Shown piece after piece: positions 1-8,296 of a stretch of DNA of 39,964 nucleotides. Every line of letters begins with the position of its first letter. Within the stretch, counting starts at the first letter, position 1. The translations under genes and the position numbers were made by a program. Source of the DNA: JBDSLU01 sp039916225 (GTDB taxonomy: Bacteria > Acidobacteriota > Vicinamibacteria > Vicinamibacterales > Vicinamibacteraceae); contig JBDSLU010000110.1 of NCBI GenBank assembly GCA_039916225.1, forward strand, positions 1-39,964. Direction: 5' to 3'. The notes under the pieces are model-generated. The model did not search any database and was not told the DNA's origin. It saw only the letters and a program-made list of their open reading frames with translations.

Positions 1-1
1 C

Positions 2-1408
2 CTGCCGGATGCCGGCAGCGCGGTCGTCGCCAGTGCGCCCGCCGTGGTGCGTTCGGTTCGCGCGGCGGAGGCCACGGAAGCAACTGTGGCGTCCTTCAAC
101 CTGGAGCGTTTCTTCGACACCGTCAACGCTGCCGGCGTCAGCGACGTCGCGCTCACTCCGGCGGCGTTCGAGACGCGGCTGGCCAAGGCGTCGCGCGCGA
201 TCCGTGAGTCGCTGCGCCTGCCCGACGTCCTCGGCGTCGTCGAGATGGAGAACCTGGCGACGCTGCAGACGCTGGCGGCGCGCATCGGCACCGATGCCAT
301 CGCCGCCGGCCTGCCGGATCCTGCGTATGCCGCCTACCTCGTCGAGGGCAACGACATCGGCGGCATCGACGTCGGTCTGCTGGTCAAGACGACGCCCGTG
401 GCGGTGGGCGTGCCGCGCGTCGAGGTGGTGGCCGTTGCACAGGAAGGCCTCACCGACACCTACATCGATCCCAACACCTTACAGCCGGCGCTCTTGAACG
501 ATCGACCGCCCCTGATCGGCGAGCTGGTCGTCCACTACGCGGACGGGCGGACGCTGCCGCTCACCGTGATCGTCAATCACCTGCGCTCGCTCAACGGCGT
601 CGCCGACGAGACGCCGCAGGGCCTGGGAACGATCGGCGCACGCGTGCGGGCCAAGCGCGCGGCCCAGGCCGAGTCCCTGGCCCGCCTGGTGCAGGGCCGG
701 CTGACCGCGCGGCCCGACGAGCGCCTCGTGCTGGTCGGCGACTTCAACGCCTTCCAGTTCAGCGACGGGCTCGTCGACCTGATCGGCACCATCAAGGGAA
801 CGCCGGCGCCGGCCGACACGGTGGTCCTGGCCAGCCCCGATCTCCTCGAGCCCGACCTGGTCGATCTGGTCGACGCGGTATCGCCGGCGCAGCGCTACTC
901 GTATGTCTTCGACGGCAACGCCCAGTCGCTCGACCACGTGCTGGTCAGCCCGGCGGCCCTCAGCAGCGTTTCGGAGATCGCGTTCACGCGCGGCAACGCC
1001 GACGCACCGGAGACGGCGCGCAACCTCGTCGACTCGCCAGCGCGGATCTCGGATCACGACGCTGCGGTGGTCTATCTGCGGGCGACGCCGCCGGACGTGA
1101 CCGCGCAGGTGCGGTTCACGCGGCTGCCGTTCGTCTTCAACCCGCTGACGCGGGTATCGCTGAGCCTGCTGGGCGTCACCAACCGCGGCCCGGGGAAGAT
1201 CGTTGGCCCGGTGCACCTGGTCTTCGACGACCTCGCGCCCGGTCTGACGCTGCTGGGCGCCAGCGGCACCATCGACGGGGCGCCGTTCCTGACGCTGGAC
1301 GTCCCGGCCCTGCGCCCGGGTGAGACCTGGCTGCCGCTGGTGCGCTTCGCCAACCCGGGACGCGTGCCGGTGACATTCACACCGCGGCTGCTGTCGGGCC
1401 GGTTCTGA
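2..1408 (+). CDS. Endonuclease/exonuclease/phosphatase family protein, 5' truncated
   Basis: The reading frame is open from the window edge, so the N-terminus lies upstream; the first in-frame ATG at 44 is probably internal. Family landmarks appear in order: VASFNLERFF at the start of the fold, the metal-binding Glu in GVVEMENL, VNHLRS, the VGDFNAF motif, LDHVLVS and the closing ISDHDAAVV. These fit a metal-dependent phosphoesterase of the DNase I/ExeM type. After the SDHD motif about 100 further residues form a beta-rich, Ig- or DUF11-like tail (LTRVSLSLLGVTNRGPG, LRPGETW), typical of large secreted nucleases. Substrate is not decided by sequence; extracellular DNA is the likeliest. It converges on the mtrB-like gene and a strong hairpin follows the stop. 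Confidence 0.85.
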   Translation: MPDAGSAVVASAPAVVRSVRAAEATEATVASFNLERFFDTVNAAGVSDVALTPAAFETRLAKASRAIRESLRLPDVLGVVEMENLATLQTLAARIGTDAIAAGLPDPAYAAYLVEGNDIGGIDVGLLVKTTPVAVGVPRVEVVAVAQEGLTDTYIDPNTLQPALLNDRPPLIGELVVHYADGRTLPLTVIVNHLRSLNGVADETPQGLGTIGARVRAKRAAQAESLARLVQGRLTARPDERLVLVGDFNAFQFSDGLVDLIGTIKGTPAPADTVVLASPDLLEPDLVDLVDAVSPAQRYSYVFDGNAQSLDHVLVSPAALSSVSEIAFTRGNADAPETARNLVDSPARISDHDAAVVYLRATPPDVTAQVRFTRLPFVFNPLTRVSLSLLGVTNRGPGKIVGPVHLVFDDLAPGLTLLGASGTIDGAPFLTLDVPALRPGETWLPLVRFANPGRVPVTFTPRLLSGRF

Positions 1409-1438
1409 GGCGCCCGCCCGAGTCCGGCCGCGTCGAGA

Positions 1439-1464
1439 GACCGGCGGCGTGTCGGCCGCCGGTC
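1439..1464. terminator. Perfect 10-bp hairpin between convergent genes
   Basis: GACCGGCGGC at 1439-1448 and GCCGCCGGTC at 1455-1464 are exact reverse complements around a 6-base loop. The hairpin sits in the 61-bp gap between two convergent stop codons (1408 plus, 1470 minus), the usual place for a bidirectional terminator. No T-run follows on either strand, so a purely intrinsic mechanism is uncertain. Confidence 0.55.
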
Positions 1465-1469
1465 GCCCT

Positions 1470-3617
1470 TCACCAGAGATAGGCGAGCTTCACGAACACC
1501 GTGTTCGCCGTGTACGGCCGATCCGTGATGCCCATCAGCAGCGTCGTGCCGAACACGAGCCGATCGATCGTCGACGGGTTGAGCGCATAGTCGTCGAGCG
1601 TGAAGCGGTCGTAGCGATAGCCGAGGCCGAGCGCGATCTGGCGTCGCAACATGTAGCGCACGTCGATCGTGCCAGACTGCCACGCGTTGGTGATGTCGGG
1701 CAGCGGCACCGGCGTCACCAGCGTGCTGTTCGGCACCAGCGCGTAGGTGTAGCGCGAGCGCGAGCGGCTGTAGTCGAAGGCGCCGCGCAACTCGGTCCTG
1801 GGGATGCCCTTCAGTACGTCGAATGAGGCGGTCAGCGTGTGGACGCGCTCGGCCCCGTCGGTCGACCAGTCGCGGGTCGGGTCCGTGAACTGCGGGCTCG
1901 GCGGCGGGTTGGCCTGGCGCGAGCGCTGCAGTGACGAGAAGCGCTCGAGGCCGTACTGCAGTCCGAGGCTGACGCCGTCGCGAGGCGCCGCGTCGACGCC
2001 GACGGCGTAGGTGCCGAACGACGCGTCGGCCAGGCCGAAAGGCGCGTCGGAGCGGTCGTCCTTGCCGCCACCGACCCAGGCGCTGACCGAGAAGAGATCG
2101 GTCGGCATCACCGTCACGATCAGCGTGCCCTGGGTGCGGGTGCGATCGGCGATGTCGAACTGCCGCAGCGACACCTGCTCGCCGATGTCGCTGAAGACCT
2201 CTTCGTCGAGACCGGATCCGGTGCGCTTCGATCGGGTCAGGTCGGCCCGCACCGTGACGCGGTCGAGGGTGGCGACATCGTAGGCCAGCCGGAGCGTGTG
2301 ATCCGTGGTCTCCTCGACCAGGCGGAAGCTGCGGTCGACCGCCTCCCGCGAGTAGCCGACGCGGATGGCGCCGTGCCGCCACGGCGTGAACGAGCCCTCC
2401 AGGTCGACGATCGCGCGCGAGAACGAGAGCGGCTCGGTCTCGGGCACGGCCGCCACCTGGGGCGCCTGGTCGTACTTGATCTGGTTGGGGACCTCGAGCA
2501 CCGGCGTCCGGTTGTCCAAATCGTAGTTGCGTACGGTGGCGTTGAACCACGCCCACCGCGACGGCCGGGACGTGAAGCGGACCATCGCCGAGGTCACCGC
2601 GGCCTCGCCTTCGACCGTCGATCGCTCGAGCGGCGGTGACGTCAGCGCGCTGTTGATCGTGAACGGCAGGATCTCGGCATCCTGGAGCCACTGGCTGCGC
2701 GACACCGACGCCGTGATCCGGCTGCGCCCCGGGAGCGCCGACGAACCGACGGCGGACAGGGTGTGCGACGACGAGGTCGGCCAGCGGGGCATCCGGCCCT
2801 GCGAGGACGCAGTCGCCAGATCGGTCGCCCGCACCGGGCTGTCCCATATCAGCGTGTCGGCGTGGTTGGTGTACCACGACCCGTCGTAACCGACGCGCGC
2901 CAGCCGCCCGCCGTTGGCCCACTCGACCGAGGTGCCGATTTCCGTCGTCCGGTCGTCGATCGGCCCCGGCAGCTCCAGCGCCTGGCTGAAACCGAACCCG
3001 GCCCCCACCGGCTGGTAGCCGTTGCGTCGCTGGATCGCGGTCCGGACGTTCACGTCGAGGTGCTCGGAGGCGTGGAAGCGGAGACCGCCGTCGTAGACGT
3101 CGCGCTGGCTGCGCAGCGCGAACGGCAGCGAGAAGGCCTGGGCCGCGGCATCGAGCGTCAGCGTCCGGTTCTGGATGCCGAGCTGGATGCCGTCGTCGAG
3201 GCGGAACACGCCTGGCGACGCCTCCGCGTACATTGTCCGCGTGTTGTCGTCGTAGCGGAACGGCACGCCGCGGAAGTCGAACCACGCCTCGAGGCGGCCG
3301 AACTGGTTGACGCTGGCGGCGTAGTGCTGATCGCGCCAGCCGACGCGGTCGGCCTCGAAGTGGACCAGGCGCGTCTCCTGCTCGCGGGTGTAGCGCGCTC
3401 GATTAATCAGCGCCCCGCTGCGCAGATCCTCGAAGCGCATGAAACGGGCGACGTCACCGGAGGCGTTGCTGAAGCGCCCGCCGAACTCGATGCCGCGGAG
3501 ATTCGGATCGAGCGGCGTGGTGTCGGCGTCCTGCCCGGCGGCCGGCCCGGCCAGCGCCAGCGACGCCGTGAGGCCGAGGACCAGCGAGGCAGCCAGCGAT
3601 GCGGCACGAATCGTCAT
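1470..3617 (-). CDS. MtrB/PioB-type outer-membrane beta-barrel protein
   Basis: 715 aa. The start is the ATG at 3617 because a signal peptide follows directly (MTIRAASLAASLVLGLTAS, cleaved near AAGQ) and GAAGGAG lies just upstream. The mature N-terminus has the family pattern GIEFGGRFSNASGD..RFMRFEDLRSG. The rest is alternating amphipathic strands rich in Tyr, Arg and Asp, ending in VKLAYLW, an aromatic C-terminus suited to BAM-dependent insertion. In characterised systems this barrel wraps a decaheme cytochrome and makes a conduit through the outer membrane. The N-terminal CXXC seen in Shewanella MtrB is absent. It is the last gene of the cytochrome operon, 17 bases after the decaheme gene, which fits that partnership. 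Confidence 0.85.
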   Translation of the reverse strand: MTIRAASLAASLVLGLTASLALAGPAAGQDADTTPLDPNLRGIEFGGRFSNASGDVARFMRFEDLRSGALINRARYTREQETRLVHFEADRVGWRDQHYAASVNQFGRLEAWFDFRGVPFRYDDNTRTMYAEASPGVFRLDDGIQLGIQNRTLTLDAAAQAFSLPFALRSQRDVYDGGLRFHASEHLDVNVRTAIQRRNGYQPVGAGFGFSQALELPGPIDDRTTEIGTSVEWANGGRLARVGYDGSWYTNHADTLIWDSPVRATDLATASSQGRMPRWPTSSSHTLSAVGSSALPGRSRITASVSRSQWLQDAEILPFTINSALTSPPLERSTVEGEAAVTSAMVRFTSRPSRWAWFNATVRNYDLDNRTPVLEVPNQIKYDQAPQVAAVPETEPLSFSRAIVDLEGSFTPWRHGAIRVGYSREAVDRSFRLVEETTDHTLRLAYDVATLDRVTVRADLTRSKRTGSGLDEEVFSDIGEQVSLRQFDIADRTRTQGTLIVTVMPTDLFSVSAWVGGGKDDRSDAPFGLADASFGTYAVGVDAAPRDGVSLGLQYGLERFSSLQRSRQANPPPSPQFTDPTRDWSTDGAERVHTLTASFDVLKGIPRTELRGAFDYSRSRSRYTYALVPNSTLVTPVPLPDITNAWQSGTIDVRYMLRRQIALGLGYRYDRFTLDDYALNPSTIDRLVFGTTLLMGITDRPYTANTVFVKLAYLW

Positions 3618-3634
3618 GTGCGGCTCCTTCTGGG

Positions 3635-4633
3635 TCACCGGAGGAACGTGCCGCCCGCGGGGTGGTTGGTCCCGTGGATGGCCGAGTGGCAGTTGACACA
3701 CGACCGGCCGAGCATGCGGTTGCTGCCGGCGGCCAGCTGCACGCCGTCGTAGATCGTCGACGGGTGTCGCGAGCCGATGTGGCAGCGCTGGCACAGCATC
3801 GGCGGGCGCGCCACCAGCATCCGATCGTGGTTCGAGCCGTGCGGATCGTGGCAGCTGACGCAGCTCTCACGGCCGGCGGCGTGCTCGTAGAGGAACGGGC
3901 CGCGCTTCTCGGCGTGGCAGCTGACGCAGCTCTCGTTGACCCAGTTGCCGGCCTTGAGCAGCCGGACGTTGGTCGTGCCGTGCGGGTTGTGGCAGGACGA
4001 GCAGGACAGCGCGCCCTCGCGCACCGGCATGTGCGCCTGGCGGCGGGTCTTGAGCACCTGCGGCCGATGGCAGGTGATGCAGAGCGCCTCCTGGGTGGCC
4101 GCGGTCAGCTGGCCGGTGACCGACTTGCTCGCGTGCACGCTGTGGCAGGTCGCGCACGACAGGTTGCGGGCGTCGTGGGCGCTGCCGTCCCACAGCGCGT
4201 GGGTGCCGCGGCTGTGGCAGGTGAGGCAGGTGGCGTTGGTGTCGCGGGCGACCGCCTGCTTGCCGAAGACCTTGATGTGGCCCTTGTTGTCCACGGCGTC
4301 GACGTGGGCCTGGCCCGGACCGTGGCACGATTCGCAGCCGTGGCTGGCGGCCGGCGTGCGCGGATCCTTCGCCCGTCCGTGCGCCGTGCCTTTCAGCGTC
4401 TGCTTTTCGTGACAGGTGATGCAGGTCTCGTCGTCGCCGACGTAGCCGGCGGCGCCCGCCTTGACGTCGGCCTTCGGCGTCTGCGCCGCGGAGGACGCCG
4501 CGGCAGGCGGCGCCGGCGCCGCCGCCGCCGGTGCCTGGGCCGGCGCGCCCTGGAGTCGGACCACCATCGCCAGCGTCAGCGCGGCCGCTGCCGCCGCGAG
4601 CGACGCCGTCGCGTGCCATCGATGCGTGTTCAT
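3635..4633 (-). CDS. Decaheme c-type cytochrome, MtrA/DmsE family
   Basis: 332 aa from the ATG at 4633, where a hydrophobic signal sequence begins (MNTHRWHATASLAAAAAALT), followed by an Ala/Pro-rich linker. Ten CXXCH heme-binding motifs can be counted: CITCH, CESCH, CLTCH, CATCH, CITCH, CSSCH, CVSCH, CVSCH, CQRCH and CVNCH. That number and the size match periplasmic MtrA, PioA and DmsE proteins. Several extra His residues between motifs could be distal ligands. It would take electrons from the inner-membrane cytochrome and pass them through the MtrB-like barrel encoded next. No outer-surface MtrC-type cytochrome or DMSO reductase is in the window, so the terminal acceptor or donor is unknown. 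Confidence 0.9.
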   Translation of the reverse strand: MNTHRWHATASLAAAAAALTLAMVVRLQGAPAQAPAAAAPAPPAAASSAAQTPKADVKAGAAGYVGDDETCITCHEKQTLKGTAHGRAKDPRTPAASHGCESCHGPGQAHVDAVDNKGHIKVFGKQAVARDTNATCLTCHSRGTHALWDGSAHDARNLSCATCHSVHASKSVTGQLTAATQEALCITCHRPQVLKTRRQAHMPVREGALSCSSCHNPHGTTNVRLLKAGNWVNESCVSCHAEKRGPFLYEHAAGRESCVSCHDPHGSNHDRMLVARPPMLCQRCHIGSRHPSTIYDGVQLAAGSNRMLGRSCVNCHSAIHGTNHPAGGTFLR

Positions 4634-4661
4634 GGTACCGCGAGCCCTCCGGCCCGATCCC

Positions 4662-6014
4662 TTACGGCGTGTGACAGCGTTCGCAGTCTTGCGGGATCGC
4701 ACCGCCGTCGACGGCCTTGTGCTCGTCGTCGTGGCAGCGGAAGCATCCCTTGTCGTCGGTGTGCGAGATGCGATCGGGATAGCTCGCGAAGGCCACGCGC
4801 ATCGCCGGGAAGACGTGGCGGGCCTGGATCGCATCGACCCCGGCGATGGCCCGCCGCAGCCCTGGCCCGGCCCCTGTCGAGAGAGCCGGGTATGCCTTGG
4901 CGTAGAAGGACTCGAGACGCCGGCCCGCGCTGCGGTCTCCGGGCGCCTTCACCGCGGCATCGAGCGCCGCGACCGCTTCGCGCCGGACGAATGGCAACGA
5001 CGGCAGCAGGCCCGAGGCGAGCGCCTCGTCGACGGCTCGGCCGGTGCTGATCGCAATCGGGTGGCCGACGCGGTTGTGGCAGTCGACGCAGTCCATCGTC
5101 CGCCGTTCGCCGGCCGGGATCTTCCTCGGATCGGCGCCGCCGGCGGCGAAGTCGCGGGTCTTGCCGTCACGGTCGACGACGCGGACCCAGGCGATCGTGT
5201 CCCGCCGCGCGTCGGTGGCCACGTACTCGACCCGGTGATCGGGACTGGCGTGCCAGTGCGCGCCTTGCGGGCCGCCGCGATCCCAGCCGCCGCCGCCGGC
5301 CCGTACCGTCAGGACCTCGGTCTGGTCGGTGTTGGCCTCGTCGTCGGCGAAGACGGACACCTTGCGCAGGCGATCGCCGAGCCAGGCCCGCGGGTCGTGG
5401 CAGTTCTCGCAGGTGCCCTGCGTCGACGGCAGGTCGTGCACGGGCGCGGCGACGGGCCGCGCGTAATTGCCGCGGACCACCGCGACGAGCCGGCGGACGC
5501 CGCCCATCTTGGCCGCCACGAACCCCTGCGGACCGGGCCCCACGTGGCAGCTGGCGCAGGTGACGCGCGCGTGCGGACCGCCCCGATGGGCAATCGATTC
5601 GGGTTTCATCGCGGTGTGGCAGACCGTGCCGCAGAACCCGGTCGAGTCGACGTACTCGACGCCCTTGGCGGCGGCGAGCGCGACGATCGCGACGTTGACG
5701 ATGGTGAGGACACCGACGATGGCGACGAGGCGCCGGGCGGGCGGCAGGCTCAGGTCGAGGACCGGCCACGGCGAGGCGTCACCGCGGGCGACCCGTCGGC
5801 GCTGGCGCCACGTCCCGATCGGGATCAGGGCCAGGCCGAGCAGGAAGAGTGCCGGCAGCCCGATGAAGGTGACGATGCCGAGGTAGGGGCTGGTGTGGAA
5901 CCCCACGACCTCGAGGAGCAGCGACATCACGAACAGCACGGCGCTGATCGTGGTGAGTGCCGCTCCCAGAAGGGCGATGGGATGCGCGAAGGTGCGGGCC
6001 CCGAACGTGGACAT
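4662..6014 (-). CDS. Membrane-anchored NapC/NirT-like hexaheme cytochrome c
   Basis: 450 aa. Three hydrophobic segments lie near residues 14-36, 45-67 and 97-116, then a large soluble domain. Six heme attachment sites are visible: C128GTVCH, which is CX3CH rather than CX2CH, followed by Met136 (MKPE), then CASCH, CENCH, CVDCH, CFRCH and CERCH. A Met-containing first heme is typical of the NapC/NrfH/CymA group, which oxidises membrane quinol. The multi-span N-terminus differs from the single anchor of classical NapC. The start ATG at 6014 has GAAGGAC upstream. The gene sits 18 bases after the small cytochrome gene and 28 before the decaheme gene. Inferred role: inner-membrane entry point of the conduit; the reverse direction is also possible. 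Confidence 0.82.
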   Translation of the reverse strand: MSTFGARTFAHPIALLGAALTTISAVLFVMSLLLEVVGFHTSPYLGIVTFIGLPALFLLGLALIPIGTWRQRRRVARGDASPWPVLDLSLPPARRLVAIVGVLTIVNVAIVALAAAKGVEYVDSTGFCGTVCHTAMKPESIAHRGGPHARVTCASCHVGPGPQGFVAAKMGGVRRLVAVVRGNYARPVAAPVHDLPSTQGTCENCHDPRAWLGDRLRKVSVFADDEANTDQTEVLTVRAGGGGWDRGGPQGAHWHASPDHRVEYVATDARRDTIAWVRVVDRDGKTRDFAAGGADPRKIPAGERRTMDCVDCHNRVGHPIAISTGRAVDEALASGLLPSLPFVRREAVAALDAAVKAPGDRSAGRRLESFYAKAYPALSTGAGPGLRRAIAGVDAIQARHVFPAMRVAFASYPDRISHTDDKGCFRCHDDEHKAVDGGAIPQDCERCHTP

Positions 6015-6032
6015 GCGGTCCTTCGGGGCGAT

Positions 6033-6374
6033 CTATTTCTTCGTGAGGGTCTTCATGTACGCGACGAGCGCGTCGATGTCGGGCGGCGGCAGCTTCGAGT
6101 AGTCCTTCATCACCGGCTTGGCCGTCGACTTGGCCTTGGCCGCGGCTTCCTTCGGGTGGACCAGCCACTCGCGGATGTCGGCCTCGCTCAGCTTGGTGCC
6201 CACGCCATCGAGCGCGGTCTTCTTGCCGACACCCGCGATGGTGTGGCACAGGCTGCACTTCTGGGCGGCGTAGACCGCCTTGCCGCGCTCGACCGGCGCG
6301 TCGTCGGCGGATACCACGACGGTCATCCCCGACAATCCAATCAGCACGACGAGCGACGACGTGAGCCAGCGCAT
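6033..6374 (-). CDS. Small periplasmic class I cytochrome c
   Basis: 113 aa. The ATG at 6374 begins a clear signal peptide (MRWLTSSLVVLIGLSG, cleavage near VSA/DD) and is preceded by AGGAGGT at 6385-6379, a near-perfect ribosome site. The mature protein is a monoheme class I cytochrome: CSLCH heme site near residue 40, the LSEADIREWL helix, a likely Met axial ligand in KPVMKDY, and the terminal helix DIDALVAYMKTL. First gene of the four-gene operon. It may shuttle electrons between the membrane hexaheme protein, the decaheme protein or periplasmic oxidases; the sequence does not say which. Confidence 0.88.
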   Translation of the reverse strand: MRWLTSSLVVLIGLSGMTVVVSADDAPVERGKAVYAAQKCSLCHTIAGVGKKTALDGVGTKLSEADIREWLVHPKEAAAKAKSTAKPVMKDYSKLPPPDIDALVAYMKTLTKK

Positions 6375-6448
6375 GGGGACCTCCTGCAAAACGAACAGGC
6401 TGGAGGCTATCCTGCTGGCCGCGCGGTCGATGTCGCATTGTGCACACC

Positions 6449-6461
6449 GTCGCGCGGCGAC
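6449..6461 (-). terminator. Short hairpin after the epimerase gene
   Basis: GTCGC at 6449-6453 and GCGAC at 6457-6461 pair around a 3-base loop, two bases beyond the stop codon of the epimerase gene. The stem is short and has no T-run. The surrounding 89-bp gap must also hold the promoter of the cytochrome operon, for which no convincing -35/-10 pair is visible. Confidence 0.25.
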
Positions 6462-6463
6462 AG

Positions 6464-8284
6464 TCAGGCGGAGATGTCGGCCACGAAGGCCTGGTAGTCC
6501 GCGTACCTGGCCAGCCGTGTGCGCGCGCGGGCGCAACGCTCCGTCGGAGCGAGGCCCGTGTGCTCGGCCAGGAAGATCAGATAGCCGGCAACGCCCTGGG
6601 CGTAGCGCAGGCGGGCCTCGGCGCTGACGGCGTAGAAGCGGGCGCGCTGGGCGTAGCCGGCGGCGCTGTGGTCACCGAGGGCCGCCTTCTCCGGACGGCC
6701 GCCCGCGGCCAGCACGTAGAGGAAGTTGTACTCGAAGAAGAACATGTGATCGGCGGAGGGCGACAGCGCCTCGAGGGCCGCGCGGCACGCGGCCGGCGAC
6801 GCGAAGACCTCCACCGGGCTGCCGACGGCAGCGAGCGAGGTGGTGACGAACACCCGCGCCATGTTCCTCTCGGTGGCGTCGGCGCTGAACGCTCCGGCCA
6901 CCGCCATGTCGACGGTGAACCGATACCAATCGCGCCACAGCGCCGCGTCAGCGGTGTCGTGCGACTGCGACAGGGCCACGCCCATCTCATAAGTGTAGCG
7001 GCCGCTGGTCTTGATCTCGAGCCGGCCGCCGGTGACCCGGCCCATCACCTGATAGTTTTCCGCCGACTTGCCCGAGCCGGAGTGGAAGCCGATGCTGACG
7101 CCGAAGCGCTGGCAGACGTCCCACTGCGCCTGGATGAGCGCGAGCAGCCCGTCGTTGTCGGGATACGGCGAGTTCTTCTGGAAGCCCAGGGCCGGGGCCA
7201 CGAAGTTGACCGGCATGCCCAGCACTTCGCACAGGGCCAGCATGATGGCGGTGGTCTCGGCCGTGGTGAGTCCGGGCAGCTCGTCGATCGAGAGCTCGCG
7301 CAGGTAGCGGCGGCCGGCGTCCGTCGTGAAGGCGGACGCGCGGACGGCGGCGTACTTGTCGTCGCGGCGTTTCATCTTCTGCAGCGGCGTCCAGACCGCG
7401 GCCAGCAGCTGATTGAACGCCGTGTCGTCGAGCGCGATACCGGCGGCGGCGACGCGGGCGCGGGTCCTGGCGACGACCTCGGCCGGGATGTCGGCGAGCT
7501 GTGCCGGCTGGTTGAGGGCGAGCTCGGGCGACAGATCGAAGGTGATGTAGCTGGCCAGCAGGCAGCCCGTCACGAGGGCGTCTTCGCGCGCGTCGAACTT
7601 GCCGCCGATGGGCTGATGGTCGGCGTTGAACGACCAGGCAATCCGGCGGCGATGGAACCCGGTCTTCAGCTTCGAGAGGACGCAGCCGTGACTCATCCCC
7701 TCGACGCTCTGACCCTGGTGCCCCTCCGGCACGTTGGTGCCGATGAAGGGAAACGGTACGGTGTCGAGCCGGTCGGCGAGCATCGCATCGACGTCGTAGA
7801 CCAGCTCGCGCGGAATCGAGTTCTGGTTGGCGGTCAGGCCGATCTCGAGGGCGCTCATCGCCCATTCCACCGCCGGCCAGTGCAGCGTGGTGAAGCGGGC
7901 GCCGACGCCGAGGGTACGCTCGCCGAGTCGGGCGCCTGCGGTTGGGAAGATCGTCGAGTCGGCGTCGTGCACCTGGACGAGGTTCTTGAGGGCGAGCAGA
8001 TTGTCCCAGGTGGCCGGGAAGAACGTGGCGCCGGCGTGGGCGTCCCCGTCGGCGAGCGGATCGCCGATCGCGTGCAGCTTCCAGGCACAGTCACCGGCAG
8101 CGTTCTCGACCAGCGTGAACGCTCCGGATCGCGTCTCGAAGCGGCTCTTGCCGTGTTCGGTGACGCGCCCGGCCCGGATGTCCGCGGCGAGGGCTGGCCA
8201 GTCCAGGCAGAAATCCGGGGAGATGCAGGGATTCTGCGCGATGCGCAGATCGTGTCGCAGCAGGAAGCTGTTGACGGCGGACAT
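6464..8284 (-). CDS. uxaE: Tagaturonate epimerase (UxaE-like) family protein
   Basis: 606 aa from the ATG at 8284. I recognise the family by FVAPALGFQKNSPYPDNDGL and the signature IGFHSGSGKSAENY followed by TSGRYTYEMG. UxaE converts D-tagaturonate to D-fructuronate, joining the galacturonate and glucuronate branches of hexuronate breakdown. His and Asp/Glu in NADHQPIGGKFDARED and in FHSGSGKS are candidate metal ligands. It is longer than the roughly 480 aa I recall for the Thermotoga enzyme, mostly at the N-terminus. No signal peptide, so cytoplasmic. Only 12 bases separate it from the upstream SDR gene, whose likely reaction is the next step. The family call is from motif memory; a related ketose epimerase is the main alternative. 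Confidence 0.65.
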   Translation of the reverse strand: MSAVNSFLLRHDLRIAQNPCISPDFCLDWPALAADIRAGRVTEHGKSRFETRSGAFTLVENAAGDCAWKLHAIGDPLADGDAHAGATFFPATWDNLLALKNLVQVHDADSTIFPTAGARLGERTLGVGARFTTLHWPAVEWAMSALEIGLTANQNSIPRELVYDVDAMLADRLDTVPFPFIGTNVPEGHQGQSVEGMSHGCVLSKLKTGFHRRRIAWSFNADHQPIGGKFDAREDALVTGCLLASYITFDLSPELALNQPAQLADIPAEVVARTRARVAAAGIALDDTAFNQLLAAVWTPLQKMKRRDDKYAAVRASAFTTDAGRRYLRELSIDELPGLTTAETTAIMLALCEVLGMPVNFVAPALGFQKNSPYPDNDGLLALIQAQWDVCQRFGVSIGFHSGSGKSAENYQVMGRVTGGRLEIKTSGRYTYEMGVALSQSHDTADAALWRDWYRFTVDMAVAGAFSADATERNMARVFVTTSLAAVGSPVEVFASPAACRAALEALSPSADHMFFFEYNFLYVLAAGGRPEKAALGDHSAAGYAQRARFYAVSAEARLRYAQGVAGYLIFLAEHTGLAPTERCARARTRLARYADYQAFVADISA

Positions 8285-8296
8285 GAGGCGGTGCCG

